This document shows, in pieces, positions 1 to 10,749 of a stretch of 43,265 bases of DNA. The stretch spans positions 1 to 43,265 of the forward strand of contig JAGRCP010000034.1 of the NCBI GenBank assembly GCA_020433455.1, read 5' to 3'. The notes under the pieces are model-generated. The model saw only the letters and a program-made list of their open reading frames with translations, was not told where the DNA came from and ran no database searches. The stretch comes from Caldilineaceae bacterium. Its GTDB lineage: Bacteria > Chloroflexota > Anaerolineae > Caldilineales > Caldilineaceae. A program made the translations under genes and the position numbers. The stretch's first letter is position 1; each line of letters opens with the position of its first letter.

Positions 1-2462
1 TTGGTGCCGAAGCTGAAGAACTCGGCCACCGTGGCCATCTCGCCCGCGGTCAGCGCGGCCCGGGGAAGTTCGATCATGGTGCCGTAGAGGTAATCCACCG
101 TCATGCCCGTTTCGGCAAAGACCTCCTGCGCCACCTCTTCCACCACATCCTTGAGCACCCGCAGCTCATTGACGTGACTGGAGAGGGGAATCATGATCTC
201 GGGATGAACGTCAATGCCCGCGCGCTTAACCGCGACGGCCGCTTCCAGGATAGCCCGGGCCTGCATGGCGGTGATCTCGGGCATCATGATCCCCAGGCGA
301 TCGCCGCGTAGGCCGAGCATAGGATTGGCCTCGCTCAGGGCCTCGACACGCGCCAGCATATCTTCCTTCTCCCGCACCTGGGCCAGGGCCGCATCGATCT
401 CGCTTAAGGTGTGGAAATGTTGCAGGCGGACCTTGAGATCGGCCAATTCCTGCACCAGATCGTGGTGAGAAGGCAGGAACTCATGCAGGGGCGGATCCAG
501 CAGGCGAATGATGACGGGATTGCCGTCCATGGCGCGGAAGAGTCCCTCGAAGTCGCTGCGCTGCATGGGCAACAGCTTGTCCAAAGCAGTTTGGCGGCGG
601 GCCTTGCTGCGGGCCATAATCATTTGCTGGACGATGGGCAAGCGCTCCTCATCGAAGAACATGTGCTCCGTACGGCAAAGACCGATGCCCTCAGCGCCGT
701 AAAGGCGTGCACGCTGGGCATCCTTAGGATAGTCGGCATTGGCCCAGACGCCCAGCCGCCGAACGTCGTCAGCCCAGGAGAGGAGCGTATTCAGCTCGAT
801 CTCACGCTCGAAGTCAGGGTCCTGGGTAGCCAGTTGACCTATAAAAACCTCTCCTGTCCCGCCGTCAATGCTCAGCCAGTCGCCTTCCTGCACTTCCAGC
901 TTGCTCTCCTCCCCCTGCACCGTAAAGAGACGATGCTCCACGTCGATCTGCAAATCCTCTGCGCCGCAGACCGCGGGCCTGCCGAACTGGCGCGCGACCA
1001 CCGCCGCGTGGCTGGTGGCTCCGCCCCGACTGGTCAGGATGCCCTTGGCGGCAATCATGCCGTGGACGTCGTCGGGCTTGGTCTCGGGCCGCACCATGAT
1101 GACGGGCTTACCGTCGGCCGCCCATTTTTCGGCCGTATCGGCGTCAAAGACAGCATAGCCCACGGCCGCGCCGGGGCTGGCGTTGACCGCCTTCTGCACG
1201 ATTTGAAAGCCGTCCGCCGCGGCCTGACGCTTGACGGCTCCGCCGAACTGGGGATGGAGGAGCATATCGACCTGCTCGGGATTGACGCGCATGAGGGCCG
1301 TCTTCCGATCGATCATGCCCTCATCGGCCATGTCTACTGCAATCTTGATCGCGGCCCGGGCCGTGCGCTTGCCGTCGCGCGTCTGGAGCATCCACAGTTG
1401 CCGCTGCTCAATCGTGAACTCGACATCCTGCATCTCTTTGAAATGATTCTCCAGCTTGTTGCAGATTCCGATAAACTCGTCGTAGACCTCGGGCATATCC
1501 TGCTGGAGTTGGGCAATGGGCTGGGTGTTGCGGATGCCGGCAACCACATCCTCGCCCTGAGCGTTGAAGAGATAGTCGCCGTACAGCTCCTTCTCGCCGT
1601 TCACCGGATTGCGGGTAAAGGCCACGCCGGTGCCGCTGCTGTCGCCCATATTGCCGAAAACCATGGTCTGAATATTAACCGCGGTGCCCAGATCGTGGCG
1701 GATATTGGTTGCGTTGCGATAGTCCACGGCGCGCTTGCCAAACCAGCTGTTAAAGACGGCTCGGGTAGCCAGTTCCAGTTGCTTGTAGGGGTCTTCGGGG
1801 AATTCGGTGTCGGTGAAGGAGCGAATGAGGCCCTTGAAGCGCTCGGTAATGCGCTGCCACTCCTGGGCCGTCAGGTCTACGTCATTCTTCACGCCGCGAT
1901 CGGCCTTGACTTCGGCGATGACCTCTTCAAACGGCTCATCGGGCACGCCCAGAACGACAGACCCGAACATCTGCACCAAGCGACGATAGGAATCATAAAC
2001 AAAGCGGGCGTCCTCGGTCAGCTCGACCATGCGCTTGGCGGTCTCGTCGTTCAGGCCGATGTTGAGGACCGTATCCATCATGCCGGGCATGGAGAACTTG
2101 GCCCCCGAGCGGCAGGAGACAAGGAGCGGATTCTCGGGATCGCCGAACTTCTTGCCCGTCTGTTCTTCCAGCTGATGCATGGCCGCGACTTCCTGATCCC
2201 ATTGACCGGGCGGGAAATTGCGCTGATGGTCCATGTATGCGTTGCAGGCTTCGGTCGTCACGGTAAAGCCGGGGGGCACGGGCACGCCAAGGTTGGTCAT
2301 GTTGGCCAGGTTGGCTCCCTTCCCGCCCAATAACGAACGTACGTCATCCCAGCTTTCGGGCTTAACCGTTTCATGCAGCTTGTCGAGTTCGCTAAAGAGG
2401 TAGACCCACTGTCTCCCATCGCTGGCCGTTGACGTCTCGGATGGTGCTGAGGCTACTGCCAT
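1..2462 (-). CDS. ppdK: Pyruvate phosphate dikinase, C-terminus cut by window edge
   Basis: Interconverts pyruvate + ATP + Pi and PEP + AMP + PPi in the cytoplasm. About 820 of the usual 880-910 residues are present and no stop is reached before base 1. The N-terminus has the ATP-grasp nucleotide-binding region (GGKGANLANMTNLGVPVPPG, then RSGAKFSMPGMMDTVLNIG). The phosphohistidine domain carries GGATSHAAVVARQFGRPAVC, with the catalytic His at about residue 485. The PEP/pyruvate barrel follows (GIGLCRTEHMFF, LLDPPLHEFLP, NPMLGLRGDRLGI) and the frame ends at LPRAAL...AEFFSFGT, just before the expected catalytic Cys motif. The start ATG has AAGGAG upstream. It lies downstream of the oxidase operon on the same strand but behind two hairpin terminators, so it is probably transcribed separately. 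Direction (gluconeogenic or glycolytic) cannot be told from sequence. Confidence 0.97.
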   Translation of the reverse strand, partial: MAVASAPSETSTASDGRQWVYLFSELDKLHETVKPESWDDVRSLLGGKGANLANMTNLGVPVPPGFTVTTEACNAYMDHQRNFPPGQWDQEVAAMHQLEEQTGKKFGDPENPLLVSCRSGAKFSMPGMMDTVLNIGLNDETAKRMVELTEDARFVYDSYRRLVQMFGSVVLGVPDEPFEEVIAEVKADRGVKNDVDLTAQEWQRITERFKGLIRSFTDTEFPEDPYKQLELATRAVFNSWFGKRAVDYRNATNIRHDLGTAVNIQTMVFGNMGDSSGTGVAFTRNPVNGEKELYGDYLFNAQGEDVVAGIRNTQPIAQLQQDMPEVYDEFIGICNKLENHFKEMQDVEFTIEQRQLWMLQTRDGKRTARAAIKIAVDMADEGMIDRKTALMRVNPEQVDMLLHPQFGGAVKRQAAADGFQIVQKAVNASPGAAVGYAVFDADTAEKWAADGKPVIMVRPETKPDDVHGMIAAKGILTSRGGATSHAAVVARQFGRPAVCGAEDLQIDVEHRLFTVQGEESKLEVQEGDWLSIDGGTGEVFIGQLATQDPDFEREIELNTLLSWADDVRRLGVWANADYPKDAQRARLYGAEGIGLCRTEHMFFDEERLPIVQQMIMARSKARRQTALDKLLPMQRSDFEGLFRAMDGNPVIIRLLDPPLHEFLPSHHDLVQELADLKVRLQHFHTLSEIDAALAQVREKEDMLARVEALSEANPMLGLRGDRLGIMMPEITAMQARAILEAAVAVKRAGIDVHPEIMIPLSSHVNELRVLKDVVEEVAQEVFAETGMTVDYLYGTMIELPRAALTAGEMATVAEFFSFGT

Positions 2463-2510
2463 GCTGGTTAACTCCTTTATGGATTATTGAAAAAAATTCA
2501 AGGCATAGAA

Positions 2511-2537
2511 AAAACGGGTGCTGTCCGCACCCGTTTT
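2511..2537 (-). terminator. Hairpin with T-run just upstream of ppdK
   Basis: Ten-base perfect arms at 2511-2520 and 2528-2537 around a 7-base loop. On the minus strand the second arm runs into TTTTTT. It is the second of two tandem hairpins after the oxidase operon. Because it ends only about 50 bases before the ppdK start, it could also act as an attenuator in the ppdK leader. Confidence 0.6.
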
Positions 2538-2546
2538 AGTGTAAAC

Positions 2547-2588
2547 AAAAAGCTCTTCCCATGCGCCCGGCACGGGAAGAGCTTTTTT
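2547..2588 (-). terminator. Terminator of the cytochrome oxidase operon
   Basis: Strong stem of about 14 bp (arms 2547-2560 and 2574-2587) with a GC-rich core, A-tract on one side and T-tract on the other. It lies about 90 bases past the subunit I stop codon. The A/T flanks allow termination in both directions. Confidence 0.75.
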
Positions 2589-2679
2589 GCTAGTCAGGAG
2601 ATTGGTCAACTGCCTGGTCATATGGCCAGTACAGTTCATCGTGAATACTGCGCCGGAAATCCGGTTGGCCCGGCTTGCC

Positions 2680-4377
2680 TTACCACACTCGCCACGGCTG
2701 CGACCACATGGTCATATCGCGGATGAGCTGATAGAGCATGGGACCGTAGGAGAGCAGCACCAGGCCGATGGCGCCGGCCAGCCAGGGCGTCCAGTTGTCC
2801 AGCCACTTGGGCGCAGGCGTGGGATCCAGCGGTTCGGCGATGGGCATCTCGATGGGCACAGTCAAACGTCGATTGAAAAGCGTCCCCACGATGACTACAT
2901 AGAAGAGAGTCGCGCTGATGCTCAGGAAGATCACGCCGACGACTGATTCATACAGGAAGGGGTTCCAGTCAGCCGAAGCGTAGGGAGCGGAACCCAACAT
3001 GCTGCGCCGGGGAGCGCCGAAATGCAGCCCCAACAGGTGAAGCCCGTTGCCCATGAGCAGCATGCCGATAAACCAGGTCCAGGCCTGAGCCAGAGCCAAT
3101 TTGGGGGCAAAGAGGTTGCGCTTGGTCAGCTTGGGGACCAGCCAATAGGCAATGCCCATGAAGGTCAACGTCGTGGCCGAACCGACGGTCAGATGAAAGT
3201 GACCGGGAATCCACATGGTGTTATGCACGGCCAGGTTCAGGTTGAACGAGGCATTTGTGATGCCGCCGATACCGCCGAAAGCAAAGAGGACCATGGCCAG
3301 GTTCTGTGCGGCGTAGGAGGGGTTTCCCCAATTCAGGCGCCGAATCCAGCCAAAGTAGCCCTTGCCGCCCCGGGCGCGTGCGCCCACTTCAAGAGACGCG
3401 ATGACCGTGAAGGCCGTCAGCAGACTGGGGAAGGCTACGCCATATGTCAGGACCGCATGGATATATTTCCAGGCCTGGGGAATGCCGGGGTCCGCGTACT
3501 GATGGTGGAAACCCAACGGTGTGGAAAGCAGCAGGAAGAGCCAGAAAACCAGACGGGCCAAAGGCTCACTGAACATCTTGCCGTCCGTCTGCTTGGGCAG
3601 CATGGCGTACCAGGAAATGTAGGCAGGCAGCAGCCAGAAATAGACCAACGGGTGGCCAAAGAACCAGAAGAGCGTACGACCCAACAGGGGATCCGTACCT
3701 GAGACCCAGCCCAAAGACCAGGGCAAAAGCAGGAAGAGAATCTCGGCCGCAACGCCCAGCGTACACAGCTGCCAGAGGGCCATGGTAATGCTGATGGTCA
3801 GCGCGATAAAGGGTTGATTTTGGCCGGGATGCTCTTTACGCCAGGCGATGAGGGTAGCATAGAAGCCCCATCCCGCCATCCAAGAGCCGACTACGACCAA
3901 CGTCAGGCCCATGTAAAACGTCCAGTCTGCCTTCATGGGCGGGTAGAACGTATAAAGGACCGTAGCGTTATTGGACAACATGGGGATAGCCGCAAGCAGC
4001 AGCCCGAAGACCATCACAATGAGAGCCAGCACGTTGAGCCGCGGCCAGCGCAACGGGCGATTCAGACTACGAACGATAGCAAATGTAAAAAAGCCGACAA
4101 TGAAAAATGTCGTCCAAACCAATGCGTTGAGAACGCCGTGCATGGTCAAGCCGTGATAGTAGGAGGCTACCCAGGGCTGCACATATACGTACAGGTTAAT
4201 ACCCACATGTTCCAGGCCCTGCATCACACCCAATGTAACGCCGATCAGCAAGGCCGAAGCCGCAATAAAAATGCTGGTGCCGGCAATGCGGTCGGCAACG
4301 TTAATATCTGCCTGTGTCAGCGGAACCGGCTCAACCCGAGCGGCGACACCGGTTTTGGGAACAGTACTTACTGCCAT
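2680..4377 (-). CDS. cbaA: Cytochrome c oxidase subunit I, B-type (ba3-like)
   Basis: Catalytic haem-copper subunit that reduces O2 to water and pumps protons in the cytoplasmic membrane; 565 aa, close to the 562 aa of Thermus ba3. Many transmembrane helices. Visible ligands: low-spin haem His80 (HGVLNAL) and His395; high-spin haem His393 (GHFHLTVG); CuB His242, His291 and His292; and Tyr246 in GHPLVYFWLLPAY, the candidate His-Tyr crosslink. The HPLVY sequence lacks the Glu of A-type HPEVY, which places it in the B family using a K-channel analogue. AAGGAGAG precedes the ATG. Last gene of the operon, 57 bases after subunit II. Confidence 0.96.
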   Translation of the reverse strand: MAVSTVPKTGVAARVEPVPLTQADINVADRIAGTSIFIAASALLIGVTLGVMQGLEHVGINLYVYVQPWVASYYHGLTMHGVLNALVWTTFFIVGFFTFAIVRSLNRPLRWPRLNVLALIVMVFGLLLAAIPMLSNNATVLYTFYPPMKADWTFYMGLTLVVVGSWMAGWGFYATLIAWRKEHPGQNQPFIALTISITMALWQLCTLGVAAEILFLLLPWSLGWVSGTDPLLGRTLFWFFGHPLVYFWLLPAYISWYAMLPKQTDGKMFSEPLARLVFWLFLLLSTPLGFHHQYADPGIPQAWKYIHAVLTYGVAFPSLLTAFTVIASLEVGARARGGKGYFGWIRRLNWGNPSYAAQNLAMVLFAFGGIGGITNASFNLNLAVHNTMWIPGHFHLTVGSATTLTFMGIAYWLVPKLTKRNLFAPKLALAQAWTWFIGMLLMGNGLHLLGLHFGAPRRSMLGSAPYASADWNPFLYESVVGVIFLSISATLFYVVIVGTLFNRRLTVPIEMPIAEPLDPTPAPKWLDNWTPWLAGAIGLVLLSYGPMLYQLIRDMTMWSQPWRVW

Positions 4378-4434
4378 ATCTCTCTCCTTATACGTCTGCC
4401 TGAGTATTCAGGCGAAATTGGTTCCCGGAGTGCG

Positions 4435-5049
4435 CTATTGCGCATCCGCTACCGGTGCGTCTTCTTCCACGTAGATGGTTGCATACATGGTGTGATGCAA
4501 TTGACCGCAATACTCGTGGCAGATGATTTGGTATTCGCCTGCCTCGTCAAATGTATGCTTAAGCGTCGAGATCTGACCCGGCAGCACCATCACGTTGACG
4601 TTCGTTTCCGTGATCTTAAACCCGTGCTGCACGTCCTGACTCGTAACGTAAAAAGTCACCTCAGAACCGACGGGAACGTGGATTTCATTGGGAACAAACG
4701 ACCAAATCTGACCGCGGAAGTACGCCTCATACTTGCCTGGAGCCAGTTCGCGCAGGCCCGGCTCGGCAAAAGGGCTGCCCGGTTCATACAACTCATTCGG
4801 GTTGATACGATCATAGACGCCAGGCAACTGAATACCGATGGCAAAGCTGGAGATAGTGACGGCAATCATAAAGACGACCAGCACGCCGACGGAGATGCGG
4901 ATCCACGCCGCCTCATACCGATCAATGTGAAGGTGCGACGCTGTCTCTTGCGGCGCTTCCACGTGCAGCGCTTCCTCATGTCCCGCTTGGTCAGCCGCCG
5001 TTTCCGACGAGCCGTCTTCAACAATCGCGTCTTGTTCGTGTTCGCTCAT
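4435..5049 (-). CDS. cbaB: Cytochrome c oxidase subunit II, ba3 type, CuA domain
   Basis: Accepts electrons from cytochrome c or a cupredoxin through a binuclear CuA centre outside the membrane. 204 aa from the chosen ATG. An acidic N-terminal tail (1-45) is followed by one membrane anchor (about 50-72) and a cupredoxin domain with CuA ligands His142, Cys177, Cys181, His185 and Met188 in CHEYCGQLHHTM. The longer frame starting at 5094 adds 15 residues that overlap subunit IIa. The ATG at 5049 has GGGGTGA upstream and overlaps the subunit IIa stop by four bases (ATGA), which argues for translational coupling. Confidence 0.95.
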   Translation of the reverse strand: MSEHEQDAIVEDGSSETAADQAGHEEALHVEAPQETASHLHIDRYEAAWIRISVGVLVVFMIAVTISSFAIGIQLPGVYDRINPNELYEPGSPFAEPGLRELAPGKYEAYFRGQIWSFVPNEIHVPVGSEVTFYVTSQDVQHGFKITETNVNVMVLPGQISTLKHTFDEAGEYQIICHEYCGQLHHTMYATIYVEEDAPVADAQ

Positions 5050-5165
5050 TGAGTCACCCCACGCGAAAGTACAGTGAAGTAGGCATTGCCCCACAGCAGG
5101 GCAATAAAGACTGCATAAAAGAGCAGCAGCGCAATGGTACCCATTGGGGTCTTCACATCTTTCAT
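5046..5165 (-). CDS. Cytochrome ba3 oxidase subunit IIa, 39 aa
   Basis: Small single-helix membrane subunit read here as MKDVKTPMGTIALLLFYAVF (1-20) followed by IALLWGNAYFTVLSRGVTQ. Known ba3 oxidases have a 34-residue subunit IIa whose single helix fills the place of a missing subunit helix. This ORF has the right size, a single hydrophobic helix (about 10-33) and the right position directly ahead of subunit II. GGAGG lies upstream of the ATG and its TGA overlaps the next ATG by four bases. It is too short for most automatic gene calls. The family assignment rests on size, topology and context. Confidence 0.85.
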   Translation of the reverse strand: MKDVKTPMGTIALLLFYAVFIALLWGNAYFTVLSRGVTQ

Positions 5166-5292
5166 AGAACTGTCCTCCTCAAAAAAAGTGCGGCGATTTT
5201 CTCGGGGAGAAGGTTAACGCCCTCCTTCTCCGTCCGTACCAATAAATTTACCCAAAAACAGCAAAGGGCCGGGACCAGCCCACAATCTTACA

Positions 5293-5958
5293 TCAGCGTT
5301 TCATCCAGTAGCGCAGGTCTTCGGCTAAATCTGCGCCGGGCGTGCCGTAAGGGAAGATCATGCGGGCATAGCCGTCAGGATCGATCAGGGTAATAGTACT
5401 GGTGTGATCGACTAAATACTCAGATGCGCCCTCAACCTTGTTATACTCAAAATAGACGCCGAATTGGGTGGATGCAGCGATAATCTCGTCCAGCGGGCCG
5501 GTCATTCCCAGAAAACGCGGGTCGAAGAAGCCCAAATATTCACCTAGCCGTTCAGGCGTATCCCGCTCGGGATCGACAGTCACCATGACGACCTGCACAT
5601 CTTCCATCTCCTTATCGCTCAAGTCCTGGGCCATCATGCGCAGGTCGGCTAAGGTAGTAGGGCAGACATCGGGACAGAACGTGTAACCGAAATAGAGCAT
5701 GACATACTTACCGCGCAGATCGCTCAGGCTGACGGGTTCTCCCGTAGACGATGAAACGAGCGTAAAGTCCGTAGCCCGTTGGGGTGACTGGAGCACCATA
5801 CCGTGCAATTCCGGCGGCCGCATACGCAGGAGAAGAAAAGCCAACAGCGCCAGCAGAACAACGCCCCCACCAATATAGAGAAGCCAACGCGGCAACGAAC
5901 GCGCGCTGCTGTCGGCAGCTTCAGTCGTTTTCTCGGGTTTCAGATGCGTTGAAGCCAT
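5293..5958 (-). CDS. SCO1/SenC/PrrC copper chaperone
   Basis: Membrane-anchored thioredoxin-fold protein expected to load copper into, or reduce, the CuA site of subunit II. 221 aa: N-terminal anchor (about 24-45), then the Sco fold with the CxxxC motif FCPDVCP (Cys95, Cys99), VDPERDTPERL, and the third copper ligand His185 in LVDHTSTI. All three copper ligands are present. It lies upstream of the oxidase subunits on the same strand, 127 bases before subunit IIa and 53 bases after a second Sco-like gene. Confidence 0.93.
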   Translation of the reverse strand: MASTHLKPEKTTEAADSSARSLPRWLLYIGGGVVLLALLAFLLLRMRPPELHGMVLQSPQRATDFTLVSSSTGEPVSLSDLRGKYVMLYFGYTFCPDVCPTTLADLRMMAQDLSDKEMEDVQVVMVTVDPERDTPERLGEYLGFFDPRFLGMTGPLDEIIAASTQFGVYFEYNKVEGASEYLVDHTSTITLIDPDGYARMIFPYGTPGADLAEDLRYWMKR

Positions 5959-6011
5959 AACGTTTCACTGCGTCCAAAAATGATGGGGTCCGCAAATAGT
6001 GAAAAGAGCAA

Positions 6012-6719
6012 TCAATCAGGATAGCAGAGGAAAAGGTGAGCCGCTTCATAGGCAAAGCGCGTGGCCCCTTCGCTGTTCTGCAACTCCTGGGAAAGGAGCC
6101 CCAAATCGCGTTCGATGATCGCCAAATCCGGTTGTGCAGTCTTGTAGCGCGCTCGAATAATACCCCATCCGTCAACCAATACAAAGGTCGGATCAAAGCG
6201 AAATTCGCCATCGTCTTGCGGCTCGTAATAGGCGCTGAAGCCGCCGCCGATAACATTCTTCAGGCGGACCGGATCGCCGGTAACAAAATGCCAGGTAGCA
6301 GTATCTGCGCCCAATCCGCCGGCATATTGCTGCAAATTTTCGGGCGTATCACGCTCCGGATCGAAGGAAATGGTCACAAATTTCAACTCGACATCCTGCA
6401 GATCCAGATCCTGAGTCAATTCCTGTATTTCGCGCATGGCGGGACCGGTATCAGGACATTCTGCATCGCAACCGGTATAGGTAAAGGTATAGAGCACGAA
6501 CTTGCCGCGCAGGTCTTCGTTGGTTAGTCGCTCGCCGTTCTGGTCTGTAAAGGCAAAACCCGGTCCCAAAGAAATCCGCGGCAGAACCTGAATGGGCTGA
6601 AAAACAGCAAACGCCGTAATGCCCAACACAGGCAAGACAGCCACAAGCGCCCAAAGATAAACAGGCTTGATTCGGAAACCGCGCCAAGACGGTTGCGAGA
6701 GGTTAGCAGTTGTGCGCAT
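6012..6719 (-). CDS. SCO-like thioredoxin-fold protein without the copper His
   Basis: 235 aa from the ATG at 6719. A GTG at 6758 would add 13 residues; neither start has a good ribosome site. Membrane anchor about 18-40, then an Sco fold with a CxxxC motif (YTGCDAECPD, Cys84 and Cys88) and FDPERDTPENL. Where Sco proteins have the copper-binding His before the last strand, this one reads FRFDPTFVLVD, so the His is missing. It could be a thiol reductase acting on CuA cysteines or a diverged Sco. First gene of the oxidase operon, divergent from the beta-galactosidase gene. Confidence 0.85.
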   Translation of the reverse strand: MRTTANLSQPSWRGFRIKPVYLWALVAVLPVLGITAFAVFQPIQVLPRISLGPGFAFTDQNGERLTNEDLRGKFVLYTFTYTGCDAECPDTGPAMREIQELTQDLDLQDVELKFVTISFDPERDTPENLQQYAGGLGADTATWHFVTGDPVRLKNVIGGGFSAYYEPQDDGEFRFDPTFVLVDGWGIIRARYKTAQPDLAIIERDLGLLSQELQNSEGATRFAYEAAHLFLCYPD

Positions 6720-10472
<3,753 letters not shown>

Positions 10473-10473
10473 A

Positions 10474-10537
10474 CAGTTGGGGGAGGAGCCGCAGCGTACC
10501 ACGCTGCACGCGCTAATTTTGGCTCATCCCCTAACTG
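10474..10537. repeat. Nested palindromic element after beta-galactosidase
   Basis: Outer arms of 17 bases (10474-10490 and 10521-10537) pair with two mismatches. Inside is a perfect 7-bp hairpin (10491-10497 with 10501-10507). It begins immediately after the stop codon. No T-run follows, so it is a structured 3' end or palindromic repeat rather than a standard terminator. Confidence 0.5.
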
Positions 10538-10565
10538 CGAGTAACCTTGTATACAAAACAGTCAG

Positions 10566-10749
10566 TATAATTTTCATCAGCATCTCATTCCGCCATTCTG
10601 TTCCGGCCGGGCAAACGGCGCGCAACATTTTCGTGTTTTTTTTCACCTCACATAAAAAGTGCGTAACCTTCCCTCTCCCTTCGTCGTCATCTTTTACGTA
10701 ATCCAATGCCGCTATCATGGGAATTGCCCCCACAACGAAGGAGACAAAA
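10566..10749 (+). promoter_or_regulatory. Probable promoter region of the first surface-protein gene
   Basis: AT-rich stretch between beta-galactosidase and the surface-protein gene. A perfect TATAAT lies at 10566-10571 but without a good -35. A second -10-like TATCAT is at 10713-10718, matching the CGCTATCAT in front of the SDR gene. A perfect ten-base palindrome, TTGTATACAA (10547-10556), lies just before this region. GAAGGAG (10737-10743) is the ribosome site for the ATG at 10750. Confidence 0.3.

Noticed and set aside
411..2333. 640-codon open frame on the plus strand
   Set aside because: It is antisense to the well-supported ppdK gene. Its protein has no recognisable domain and follows from codon bias of the real gene.
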